64,000 nucleotides of DNA, taken from Streptomyces pseudovenezuelae (lineage in GTDB: Bacteria; Actinomycetota; Actinomycetes; Streptomycetales; Streptomycetaceae). Where the stretch lies: positions 62,001-126,000 of the forward strand of contig NZ_KQ948145.1 of assembly GCF_001513955.1 (NCBI RefSeq), in the 5' to 3' direction. This document shows, in pieces, positions 41,291 through 48,157 of the stretch. Each line of letters begins with the position of its first letter. Position 1 is the first letter of the stretch. Under the pieces are notes generated by a model. That model made no database searches. It saw only the letters and a program-made list of their open reading frames with translations, and was not told the origin of the DNA. The position numbers and the translations under genes were made by a program.

Positions 41291-42445
41291 CTAGAGGTGT
41301 TCGGGTGCGTCGATGCCGAGCAGGGACAGGCCACCGGCCAGCACCGCCCCGGCGGCTTCGGCGAGCGCGAGCCGGGCACGGTGGGCGGCCGAGGGTTTCT
41401 CCGCACCACGCGGAAGGACGACGGCGAGAAAGGGGAGAACGGCATCGGCGACGATGACGAGATGACGGGCCAGACGATCGGGGGCGTGGTGCGCGGCGGC
41501 GGCCCGGAGAACACGGGGGTGATCGGCGAGGACGTTCCGCAGGAGGGTCACGTCGGGTACGACGGTTTCCGGTACGGAGGTCTCCCGCGCTGCCGTTTCG
41601 ATGTCGGTGTCGCTGCCGATGTCGGTGTCGCTGCCGATGTCGATGTCGGTGTCGCCCCGTGGGTGCACGTCCCCGGGCTCGGCGTGGAAGCCCAGGTCGG
41701 CGGCGTTGCGGGTAAGAGCCCGGGTGCGGGCGTGGGCGTAACGGACCCGGAAGAGAGGGTTGCTCTCCCGCTGGACCAGGTGGTCGTCGCTGATGCGGGG
41801 CCGGTCGTGAGGAGCGGGATGCAGTAGTGCCCAGCGGGCGGCGTCCCCGCCCAGTCGGGTGAGGCCGGCGGGGCCGACCGGTACGGGCCGTACGTTGACG
41901 TCGAGCGGGGCGGGGGCCTCGGAGGTGCCGTACGCGTCGACCTCGACGCCGAGGACGTCCGTCCAGGCCGGCTCCGGGCGAGCGACGCAGCTGGTGCGGA
42001 CGAGGGCGCCCTGGGAACGGAGGATGCGGGCGACGGCGTCCATCACGACGACGGCGCGGACCTCGTGGGGCGCGTGCAGCTGCACGAGCTGCCCGGTGGG
42101 CCGGTCGGCATGGCCGTACCGCCGCCCGAGCCGCAGGATCTCCCGCACGAGGTCGTCACCGCTCCCCCGCAGGCTGATGTTGAGGAACCCGGGCCCGGTG
42201 ACGACGACGTCACCGATGCCGTCGCTCTGCGCGAGACGCTGCCGGAGAATCTCGGCGACCCGCAGCGGGGGCTGCCCGGCGGGCCGGGCCAGCTGGAGGG
42301 CGACGTTGGTGGCGTAGTCACCACACCCACCGGGCCCCGGGGGCATGACGTCCGTCCGCCCCGGCACGACCACGTCCAGCACCCCGTCATCGACAGCACG
42401 ACGCACCGCGCGCAGCACGGTACGGGAGAGCTCGACGGGGGTCAC
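41291..42445 (-). CDS. nrtL: ArgS-related anticodon-binding protein NrtL
   Basis: This 384-residue protein resembles the C-terminal half of arginyl-tRNA synthetase (DALR anticodon-binding helices, VRYAHARTRALTRNAADLGF). It also keeps an N-terminal Add-1-like domain (LNISLRGSGDDLVREIL). It lacks the catalytic HIGH and KMSKS motifs, so it cannot aminoacylate. I recognise it as the NrtL family; role unknown. The GTG start at 42445 has no strong ribosome site. A short run of GSDTDI repeats near residue 270 is encoded by an 18-bp tandem repeat. It lies just upstream of lysA. Confidence 0.85.
   Translation of the reverse strand: MTPVELSRTVLRAVRRAVDDGVLDVVVPGRTDVMPPGPGGCGDYATNVALQLARPAGQPPLRVAEILRQRLAQSDGIGDVVVTGPGFLNISLRGSGDDLVREILRLGRRYGHADRPTGQLVQLHAPHEVRAVVVMDAVARILRSQGALVRTSCVARPEPAWTDVLGVEVDAYGTSEAPAPLDVNVRPVPVGPAGLTRLGGDAARWALLHPAPHDRPRISDDHLVQRESNPLFRVRYAHARTRALTRNAADLGFHAEPGDVHPRGDTDIDIGSDTDIGSDTDIETAARETSVPETVVPDVTLLRNVLADHPRVLRAAAAHHAPDRLARHLVIVADAVLPFLAVVLPRGAEKPSAAHRARLALAEAAGAVLAGGLSLLGIDAPEHL
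41600..41656. repeat. 18-bp tandem repeat inside nrtL
   Basis: GATGTCGGTGTCGCTGCC is repeated at 41600-41617 and 41618-41635 with a related partial third copy to 41656. On the coding strand it encodes an acidic GSDTDI repeat, so length changes would keep the frame. Confidence 0.9.
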
Positions 42446-42516
42446 GGGACAAGCGTATGGGAGGAGGGGGGTGGGAGGGCGAGCGGGTTTGGCGGGGTTC
42501 CGGGATGTGGGACGGG

Positions 42517-42565
42517 GGATGGACAGGTCGGATGGACAGGTCGGATGGACAGGTCGGATGGATAG
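42517..42565. repeat. 13-bp tandem repeat upstream of nrtL
   Basis: GGATGGACAGGTC occurs three times in a row (42517-42555) followed by a partial fourth copy. It lies about 70 bases upstream of the nrtL start, in the gap to the response regulator gene. Confidence 0.95.
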
Positions 42566-42604
42566 TGGTGGCGGAACCGGGCCGGCGTGGGAATGGGCTG
42601 AGCG

Positions 42605-42644
42605 GGGCTGGGCTGGGCTGGGCTGGGCTGGGCTGGGCTGGGCT
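42605..42644. repeat. GGGCT pentanucleotide repeat (8 copies)
   Basis: Eight uninterrupted copies of GGGCT fill 42605-42644, 40 bases after the 13-bp repeat. This is a simple-sequence tract prone to slippage, placed between the response regulator stop and nrtL. Confidence 0.95.
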
Positions 42645-42721
42645 GCAGCATGCGGGACGCGACCCCGGATCTCCCCGGGGGCTGGCACACCGATGTGACT
42701 GCGAGGCAGCGTCGATGGGGC

Positions 42722-43192
42722 TCAGCCGCCGGCGCGACCGGCCCGCTCGGCCTCTCCACCACCGAGTACACCCCCGACGAGACGGCTGTCCTCCTCGCCC
42801 GCCCGCCGTCGCTCCCGGCTCTGCTCCATCAACTGCCGTACGAGCCGCACGAGTTCGGCGGGTTCGAAGGGCTTGGCGAGGAACGCGTCGACGCCGGCGT
42901 CGAGACCGCTGTCGACCTCGTGCTGAGTGCAGGCACTGACGATGGCGAGGGGAAGGTGAGCGGTCCGGGGGTCGGAACGCAGCTGTGCGGCGGTCCGCAG
43001 CCCGTCCAGGCGGGGCATGACCACATCGAGGGTCACGACATCGGGACGCACCTGATGAACGACATCCAGACACTCGACACCATCGGCCGCGGTCACGACC
43101 TCGAGACCCTCCAGCTCGAGATTGACCCTGATCAACTGCCGGATGACCTTGTTGTCGTCCACAACAAGCACCCGACCCGACGCGCCTGGCAC
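42722..43192 (-). CDS. orphan single-domain response regulator
   Basis: The 156-residue protein is a receiver domain with no DNA-binding domain. It has the acidic pair in VLVVDDNKVIRQL, the phospho-acceptor Asp in VVTLDVVMPRLDG, and the conserved lysine in AFLAKPFEP. The C-terminal 35 residues are Arg/Glu/Gly rich. I chose the GTG at 43192 (PGASGRVLVVDD); the frame is open further upstream, but the translation there is low-complexity. No kinase gene is near, so it is an orphan. It stands directly upstream of the tRNA-Arg island, transcribed away from it. Confidence 0.88.
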   Translation of the reverse strand: MPGASGRVLVVDDNKVIRQLIRVNLELEGLEVVTAADGVECLDVVHQVRPDVVTLDVVMPRLDGLRTAAQLRSDPRTAHLPLAIVSACTQHEVDSGLDAGVDAFLAKPFEPAELVRLVRQLMEQSRERRRAGEEDSRLVGGVLGGGEAERAGRAGG

Positions 43193-43402
43193 AACTCGAG
43201 AGTAGGTGCGGACCGGCCACCGCGTCCGGGTTTTCCCCACTTCCACCCCGTGCGGGGGACGGACACGGGGTGAGGTCCGCCGGGGGACACGGGGTGACGT
43301 CCGCCGAGGGGCTGACGTCCGCCGGGAAACCCGTTCCTGATCACCCCGACGAAGCTGGTAGTGTTCTACCCGTCGCCGCGAGCCACCAACTCCGACCGAC
43401 AC

Positions 43403-43474
43403 GCCCCCGTAGCTCAGGGGATAGAGCAACGGCCTCCGGAGCCGTGTGCGCAGGTTCGAATCCTGCCGGGGGCA
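43403..43474 (+). tRNA. tRNA-Arg (anticodon CCG)
   Basis: The 72-base sequence folds as a complete cloverleaf. The acceptor stem is GCCCCCG/CGGGGGC with discriminator A, the D arm is GCTC/GAGC, and the anticodon stem is ACGGC/GCCGT with loop CTCCGGA, giving anticodon CCG. The T arm is GCAGG/CCTGC with TTCGAAT. The 3' CCA is not encoded. It reads CGG codons. Its 3' end is repeated twice downstream, so it is the probable integration site of the island. Confidence 0.98.
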
Positions 43475-43525
43475 CTCGCCACATACTCAGCAAGAACGCG
43501 CTGAGCTGGCGAATGCCGACATGAG

Positions 43526-43561
43526 AGAGCGGGACCCCGTCTCACGGGGTCCCGCTCTTTC
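43526..43561 (+). terminator. hairpin terminator after tRNA-Arg
   Basis: A perfect 15-bp stem (AGAGCGGGACCCCGT, loop CTC) is followed by TTTCTC. It lies 52 bases after the tRNA 3' end. Confidence 0.9.
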
Positions 43562-43716
43562 TCATTGTCTGCTCAGGGCTCGCGCGTGAAGGACGTGTGG
43601 GCCTCACACGACTCCCGGCCGATCTTGCTCGTGGAACCAGAGAGATCGGGACCCGGGCGACAGTAAAGTCTCGAAAGACGCCCGCAGAGGCCCAACACCC
43701 CTACAAAATCAACCAC

Positions 43717-44205
43717 ATGGACGCTGGGATCGTTGCGCTGCTCGGGGCCGCCATTGGCGTGCTCGGGGCTGCCGTGGGAGCGGGTGGCGCCGTTGGAGCG
43801 GCAGCCGTTACGGGACGCCACCAAGCCAAGAATCAACGGACTCAGGCACAGCGCGAGTCCCGCCGCCACGTGTACGCCGACTTCCTTCGCCGCGTTCATG
43901 AATATATGGCGACCACGCTAGATACGGTGCCTACTGACCCCGAAGCGCTGAAAGAGACCCTTCACGCAACCATGCGCGAGATCGATCACGCGATAAGCCT
44001 GATCGCCATCGAGGGTCCAGAGGCGGTCGTACGCTCTGCCAACAGAATATTTCAGCATCTACGCAGCCATGAGTCTGCCATGGCGGAATGGCTAGCAACG
44101 CCAGAGGGTGATCACCACACTTTAGAAGGCATGGAAATAGACATCAATAGATCCATTGCCGACTTCCAAACAAAAGCGCGAGCATCGCTTGACAACATGA
44201 ATTGA
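43717..44205 (+). CDS. island protein 1: single-pass membrane-anchored helical protein, unknown function
   Basis: The 162-residue protein starts with one hydrophobic, Ala/Gly-rich segment (about residues 4-30, VALLGAAIGVLGAAVGAGGA). Next comes a basic, Gln-rich stretch (GRHQAKNQRTQAQRESRRH), then a helical domain starting YADFLRRVHEYM. It therefore sits in the membrane with its helical part probably inside. Leu136 is encoded by TTA (44122-44124), a codon that in Streptomyces needs the bldA tRNA. No clear ribosome site precedes the ATG. Codon use is less GC-biased than in neighbours. Two similar genes follow in the island (45220, 46145). I do not recognise the function. Confidence 0.65.
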   Translation: MDAGIVALLGAAIGVLGAAVGAGGAVGAAAVTGRHQAKNQRTQAQRESRRHVYADFLRRVHEYMATTLDTVPTDPEALKETLHATMREIDHAISLIAIEGPEAVVRSANRIFQHLRSHESAMAEWLATPEGDHHTLEGMEIDINRSIADFQTKARASLDNMN

Positions 44206-44295
44206 ATGCGAGATTGCCCGACGACCAACAGAACACCAACCGGCGCAACCGGAACGGTGATGGGCAAGAACGAGGTATCCATTCTCTCGCACTTT

Positions 44296-44650
44296 GATCT
44301 TCTGGTTTTTCTGCTCCTCGCAATCGTCGATGACGCCCGTGTAGCGGCGACGGATGACTTCTGACGAGTTGCCAGCGCGTCGAGCCACTTCCGCTGGGGA
44401 AAGCTTGCACGGAACCAGTTCGTGATGCATGTGGCCCGCAGATGGTACGGCTTCCGAACCAACGGCGAGGACACCTTGTCTGGCGGGAGCGCCAGCGGTC
44501 CGGCTTCCTGCATCACCAGCCAGTAGCTGGTGATGCCGAGAAGATCGCCCCGCTCGTTGAGGAAGAGCCGCCCGTCCTTGGCGGTGCCGAACTCCTTCAC
44601 GCGCGTTCGTAGCATCACCACCAGAACAGGCGGAACCGGGCACGGGCCGA
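44296..44650 (-). pseudogene. tyrosine-recombinase (integrase) remnant, truncated and frameshifted
   Basis: Two minus-strand frames together read like the C-terminal catalytic part of an actinomycete integrase. The first frame gives FGTAKDGRLFLNERGDLLG and VRKPYHLRATCITNWF. After a frameshift near 44397-44405 the second frame gives PAEVARRAGNSSEVIRRRYT followed by GVIDDCEEQKNQKI. The catalytic tyrosine would be at 44341-44343, and the HxLR box is partly retained (the usual following His is lost). The N-terminal two thirds are absent. It cannot encode an active enzyme and marks the neighbourhood as a decayed integrative element at the tRNA-Arg. Confidence 0.85.
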
Positions 44651-45219
44651 TCCATGCCCGGTTCCCGTGATTTCAGTCCCCGCCTGGCATGCCGCTCACC
44701 CGAATCGGTCCACTTCTTGCCGGAGATCGAACGGGTCTCCGATAGCGTGAGCGTCCCTCACCCCTTTTCAGGGAGATGGCAGTCAGACAACCGGAGTCCC
44801 ACCACTTCAGCTGGTTGCATCACCGCGTACAGGATGCAGCCGAAGAACGCAGCCCGATCTGCGCCCTCAGCGCATCCGCGATCACTTGGAAGGCTCCGCG
44901 GGCTCGCCTGCGGCACCCACTTGCCCTGTCCGACCTCTCGATTAGGGCCCTGACCTGCACAGACAGGTGGGACAACAGAATCTCAGGGTGTCTCACATGT
45001 CCGACCTGCCGGTGGCTGCACCCCGGCGGGTGTTACAGCCACCCAAAGGAACCGTCTGCTGTCGAACTCCGACAGCCAACGCGGAAACCAAGCCACTCCC
45101 GGAAGAAAAAGACCACATTCGAGAAAAGCCTCAAATGTTGCTCAAATCAGAGGACTGCTCCCTGATCCCCCGACAAAATCTAGCTCATCAGTGCAACGCC
45201 AGAACCAGCTGGGGAGAGC
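44651..45219. other. 569-base region without recognisable gene inside the island
   Basis: It begins where integrase similarity stops and ends at the second island gene. Frames up to about 100 codons exist, but none has a good start, codon bias or recognisable protein. The sequence is AT-richer toward 45100-45200, which probably includes the promoter for the gene at 45220. It may be decayed element DNA. Confidence 0.5.
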
Positions 45220-45837
45220 ATGAATTCCGGCGTATCGTCAGCCACACTTATCACTGTCTCCGTAATCACAGCAGCCTCATCACTTATAGCAGCCGGCATC
45301 ACCGCGCTCATTGCCTATCTGATCGCGAAACGGAATTTGACTCATGCAGCCGATATGGCGGCTGCGGACCGCGAGGCGAAGGCTGCTGAGCAGTACCGCA
45401 TCACGAAGCGCGAAGCCTACGCGGCTTACAGCACTGCGGCCCTTACCACCCTCCGAGACTGCGCCATGGTGAAAGGGGCACTCAAGGCGCCCAGAACCAA
45501 GCAAGAATTGGACAGTCGACGCACAACGGCGCGCGACTCTTACAACGCGATGGTGGTCACCCTCGGAATGGTCCGACTAGAAGACTCTGCCGGAGACGTC
45601 ACAAATAGAGCTACTACCCTTCAGCAAATGATCAGCCTCTATATAGAGTCCATGGCCAAGCACCTGAGGCCGGACGCCACTGCCACGCAGGAGCAGATCA
45701 CAGAAGTTGAGCAAGCCCGTGTGGCAGCGTCTACAGCCCTCAGCGCCTACGAGCGAGTGGCTCGTGCAGACCTAAGAGATCACGGAGGGTTGTATCTTTC
45801 CACCCCAGAGCTGAGATCTTCTCAACGCAGCGTGTGA
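45220..45837 (+). CDS. island protein 2: single-pass membrane-anchored helical protein, unknown function
   Basis: This 205-residue protein has the same plan as the gene at 43717. An N-terminal hydrophobic segment (about residues 8-36, TVSVITAASSLIAAGITALI) is followed by a basic-polar stretch (AKRNLTHAADMAAADREAKA). The helical domain starts KREAYAAYSTAALTTLRD. GGGGAGAGC precedes the ATG. Codon use includes several codons rare in Streptomyces (ATA, AAA, AGA, CTT), suggesting transfer. It is followed at once by a decayed tRNA 3'-end copy. No enzymatic motif is visible; a membrane sensor, immunity or structural role are all open. Confidence 0.68.
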   Translation: MNSGVSSATLITVSVITAASSLIAAGITALIAYLIAKRNLTHAADMAAADREAKAAEQYRITKREAYAAYSTAALTTLRDCAMVKGALKAPRTKQELDSRRTTARDSYNAMVVTLGMVRLEDSAGDVTNRATTLQQMISLYIESMAKHLRPDATATQEQITEVEQARVAASTALSAYERVARADLRDHGGLYLSTPELRSSQRSV

Positions 45838-45870
45838 GCAGCCCTCCGCTGAGAGACCCCTGACGTATGC

Positions 45871-45912
45871 TCCCCGCAGCCGGGCACGCGGGTTCGATTC
45901 CTGCCGGCGCCA
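45871..45912 (+). repeat. degenerate tRNA 3'-end copy (putative att site 2)
   Basis: A T arm (GCGGG-TTCGATT-CCTGC, 45888-45904) followed by an acceptor-like CGGCGCC and A is present without the 5' half of a tRNA. It resembles the 3' part of the tRNA-Arg at 43403 with several changes. It is followed by a 29-base flank also found after the third copy. Confidence 0.7.
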
Positions 45913-45932
45913 TCTTGCATGAGGCGCCCAAA

Positions 45933-45968
45933 GACCCCGCCATCAACGCTTTCACTGAGGACGGGGTC
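45933..45968 (+). terminator. hairpin after the second tRNA-end copy
   Basis: GACCCCG and CGGGGTC form a 7-bp stem around a 22-base loop. The left arm belongs to a 29-base flank shared with the third copy (46902-46930), where the stem is longer. Confidence 0.55.
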
Positions 45969-46144
45969 CTAACGTATGTGCAGGCGTGTGCCGCCCGAAG
46001 CTGCCGTGAGCAGACCTGCTACTTATCGCCGTCCCAGCCTTGGGCCATGCCGCGAACGGGGAGCATGAGCCTGGCTGAGGAGCCTGTCTTGCTGTCTTCG
46101 GTTCGCCACCTGCCGGCAGGCGAATAGACGAGTTGGGGGATCTC

Positions 46145-46831
46145 GTGGATGTGACCACGCTTGCCGTCGCGCTCATCAGCGTCGGAGGAACGCTGGGCGG
46201 AACGCTGGGAGGGGCAGTGCTCAGCCAGCGCGCCAGCCGGGCCGAGGCGGCGGAACAGAACCAGCGCGCCGAACGTGAGCGAGAGCAAGAGCGCGATGAG
46301 CAAGCGCTACAAGCCAAGCGCGATCTCTATGCCCGTCTGAACACCGCAGCTCGTGCTTACCGGGTCGCCGCCCGGGATGCCGTCGAAGCGGCCGAGCGCG
46401 GTGAAGGTGCCGACCCAGCGCTCCTCGACGCCGCAAAGGAATCTTGGGCCGACCAGTACTCCCAAGCGCAGATGGCACTGACGAAGGATGTCCTGCAAAT
46501 AGCCTCGACGCTCAACCGGTCGCTCGGAATTGGGTACCTAGTCGTCAAACAGCTGCCCAGCAGTCCCGTCCTCGGCGAGGCGTACCAACGGGCGAAGATA
46601 TGGTTCAGCGGCCCGCTGTCCGACGGCGTGTACCTGTTGCGGGTCACGCTGCGACACGACCTCGGCGTCGAGGTCGACCCTCACTTCGAGCAGACCTGTG
46701 TGCAGATGCTCGCCGCGCTCGACAGCGCGCGGAACAACCTCGCACGCCTACTCGCGGCAGAACTGGCCCAGGCCGCCGCATCTACTGGCACACAACTCAG
46801 AGATCGAAATCAGTCCCGTGCAGATCCGTGA
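46145..46831 (+). CDS. island protein 3: single-pass membrane-anchored helical protein, unknown function
   Basis: The 228-residue protein again has an N-terminal hydrophobic segment (about residues 3-24, VTTLAVALISVGGTLGGTLG). A long charged coiled coil follows (EAAEQNQRAEREREQERDEQ), then a helical domain starting AKRDLYARLNTAARAYRVAA, with further helices to about residue 215. The GTG at 46145 has GGGGG five bases upstream. The plan, including the K-R-x-x-Y-A motif after the coiled coil, matches the other two island proteins, suggesting one divergent family. GC content is higher than in the first two. The third tRNA-end copy follows within 30 bases. Function unknown. Confidence 0.68.
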   Translation: MDVTTLAVALISVGGTLGGTLGGAVLSQRASRAEAAEQNQRAEREREQERDEQALQAKRDLYARLNTAARAYRVAARDAVEAAERGEGADPALLDAAKESWADQYSQAQMALTKDVLQIASTLNRSLGIGYLVVKQLPSSPVLGEAYQRAKIWFSGPLSDGVYLLRVTLRHDLGVEVDPHFEQTCVQMLAALDSARNNLARLLAAELAQAAASTGTQLRDRNQSRADP

Positions 46832-46860
46832 CCTCCTGTATTGCCTGAGCAGCAAAGGGC

Positions 46861-46900
46861 TCCCGGAGTCGTGCGCAGGTTCGAATCCCGCCCGGGGGCA
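46861..46900 (+). repeat. degenerate tRNA-Arg 3'-end copy (putative attR)
   Basis: This block reproduces the 3' part of the tRNA-Arg: CGGAG, then GCAGG-TTCGAAT (46875-46886), then CGGGGGC and A (46893-46900), with one inserted C and a few substitutions. It lacks the 5' half. It matches the intact tRNA better than the copy at 45871 does and is the best candidate for the far attachment site of the element. Confidence 0.8.
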
Positions 46901-46919
46901 CCTTGTATGAGGTGTCCAA

Positions 46920-46956
46920 AGACCCCGCCACTGGTGCTCGCCAGGTGCGGGGTCTC
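46920..46956 (+). terminator. tRNA-type terminator after the third tRNA-end copy
   Basis: AGACCCCGC/GCGGGGTCT forms a 9-bp stem with a further CTGG/CCAG inside, followed by CTT. Its position 20 bases after the tRNA-end copy suggests it is the original terminator of the tRNA gene, displaced by insertion. Confidence 0.75.
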
Positions 46957-47020
46957 TTCGTGTGTGTCTGACAGGCGGGATGCGGGCACTTGGCAGGGCC
47001 CGCCGGTGGTGCCGACGCTG

Positions 47021-47839
47021 CTACGTCCCCGTGGAGGCGCCGCTCTGATGTGCGTTCACATAGTCGACCAGCCTCTGTTGAGGCCAAATGCGATTCGCGT
47101 AGAAGCCGCCCGCCCTGGTCGCACCTTCGAAGATGCCGAACTGCACCAGGCGGCCGGTGGAGTCCGTGGCCAGGATCGGGGCACCGCTGTCTCCATGGGT
47201 GGGATGCCCGACCACACTGGAGAGTTTCATCATCCCCCGCAGCGGGGGCAGGGAGATCGCCGTGTCCCGCACCTTCAGCGTGGCCTCACGCAATTCCTTC
47301 GACCAGATGCCCGTACCGGTCGCGGTGTCGTTGATCTGTCCCCACCCGATCACCTTGGCGTTCTTGCCGGTTGACCAGAGGCCCCTGCTTTGGCTGTCGC
47401 CCAGCCGCACCGGAGTGATGTCTCGGATGGGGCTGTCGAGGCGCACCAGGAGCGTTGCGCCCTGAGGGAGCGTGGTGTCGCCCTGAAGCTTCTCCGCGAC
47501 GATCCTTCGCTTCTCGCCGCGATCGCGGTCCGTGTTCAGCAGGCCGAAGGTGATCGAGCCGGCGCCGCTGCAATGCCCCGCGGTCAGGGCCAGGTCGGGC
47601 GCCACCAACGAAGCGGTACATGCCGATCCGCTGGCCAGCACGACCCGCCCGACGAACCCGTAAGGGTTCTGGCTCGGTACCCGATCGCCGAACCATCCGC
47701 CCGGAACGGGAGAGCCTCCGACGATGGCCTGGGCCGGAGCGCCTCCCGCCATCGACAAACCCAACGCCGCCACAGCGGCAGCGATGACTCGCACCCCTTT
47801 ATGGAGCACAGCAGACACACCAAAGTAGTTCGATGTCAT
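47021..47839 (-). CDS. secreted trypsin-like serine protease
   Basis: The 272-residue exported protein has a signal peptide (about 1-38, cleaved after APAQA). The mature chymotrypsin fold begins [10 protein letters not shown], the typical activation-type N-terminus. The triad is visible as His in LTAGHC, Asp probably in LLVRLDSPI, and Ser in [14 protein letters not shown] instead of GDSGGP is a known variant. The ATG has GGGGGGAATTC upstream. It sits 65 bases beyond the tRNA-type terminator and faces the island; whether it belongs to the element is unclear. Its codon use looks closer to the core genome. Confidence 0.9.
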   Translation of the reverse strand: MTSNYFGVSAVLHKGVRVIAAAVAALGLSMAGGAPAQAIVGGSPVPGGWFGDRVPSQNPYGFVGRVVLASGSACTASLVAPDLALTAGHCSGAGSITFGLLNTDRDRGEKRRIVAEKLQGDTTLPQGATLLVRLDSPIRDITPVRLGDSQSRGLWSTGKNAKVIGWGQINDTATGTGIWSKELREATLKVRDTAISLPPLRGMMKLSSVVGHPTHGDSGAPILATDSTGRLVQFGIFEGATRAGGFYANRIWPQQRLVDYVNAHQSGASTGT

Positions 47840-48157
47840 GAATTCCCCCCAATGGAATCATGCTCACAGCTCGCATGAAGCGTTTCGGTCATTCCACATG
47901 ACGCTGGTCGCTCACCGACGGGATAAATCGTAGTCCTCACACCACATCATTCATCCCTCGGCCTCGAAGAAGCTCGAAATCGAGCCTTGGTGCGCGGATG
48001 GCCGTCGATTGCATTCAGGTGCGACCAGGTGCGACCGCTCCTGGTCCATGTCAGGCGAAATGGAATCCAGAATTCGGCCGAGCAGTCCGCCGCCCGGGGG
48101 ATGGGTCGCACAGACACCCCAGGTTTGGGGTGTCCCCAAAGCGGTCAGGCGCCCCGG
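47840..48157. other. 318-base divergent intergenic region
   Basis: It separates the protease and acyltransferase genes. It contains a tandem 10-mer AGGTGCGACC (48017-48036) and a perfect 8-bp hairpin ACACCCCA/TGGGGTGT (48114-48133) 24 bases before the acyltransferase start. No gene is supported. Confidence 0.6.

Larger units (their letters stand above)
45838..46144 (+). other. 307-base gap carrying tRNA-end remnant and hairpin
   Basis: The gap contains the degenerate tRNA 3' end (45871-45912), its downstream 29-base flank and a hairpin (45933-45968). The remaining 170 bases up to the third island gene show nothing further that I recognise. Confidence 0.6.

Noticed and set aside
42517..42565. 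Regular 13-bp repeats considered as a CRISPR array
   Set aside because: Copies are directly adjacent without spacers, and no cas genes are present in the window.
44651..45219. Frames of 60-100 codons in the island gap considered as replication or excisionase genes
   Set aside because: None has a ribosome site, helix-turn-helix or recognisable similarity.
45871..45912. T-arm-like block considered as a second functional tRNA gene
   Set aside because: There is no acceptor 5' strand, D arm or anticodon arm upstream, so no cloverleaf can form.
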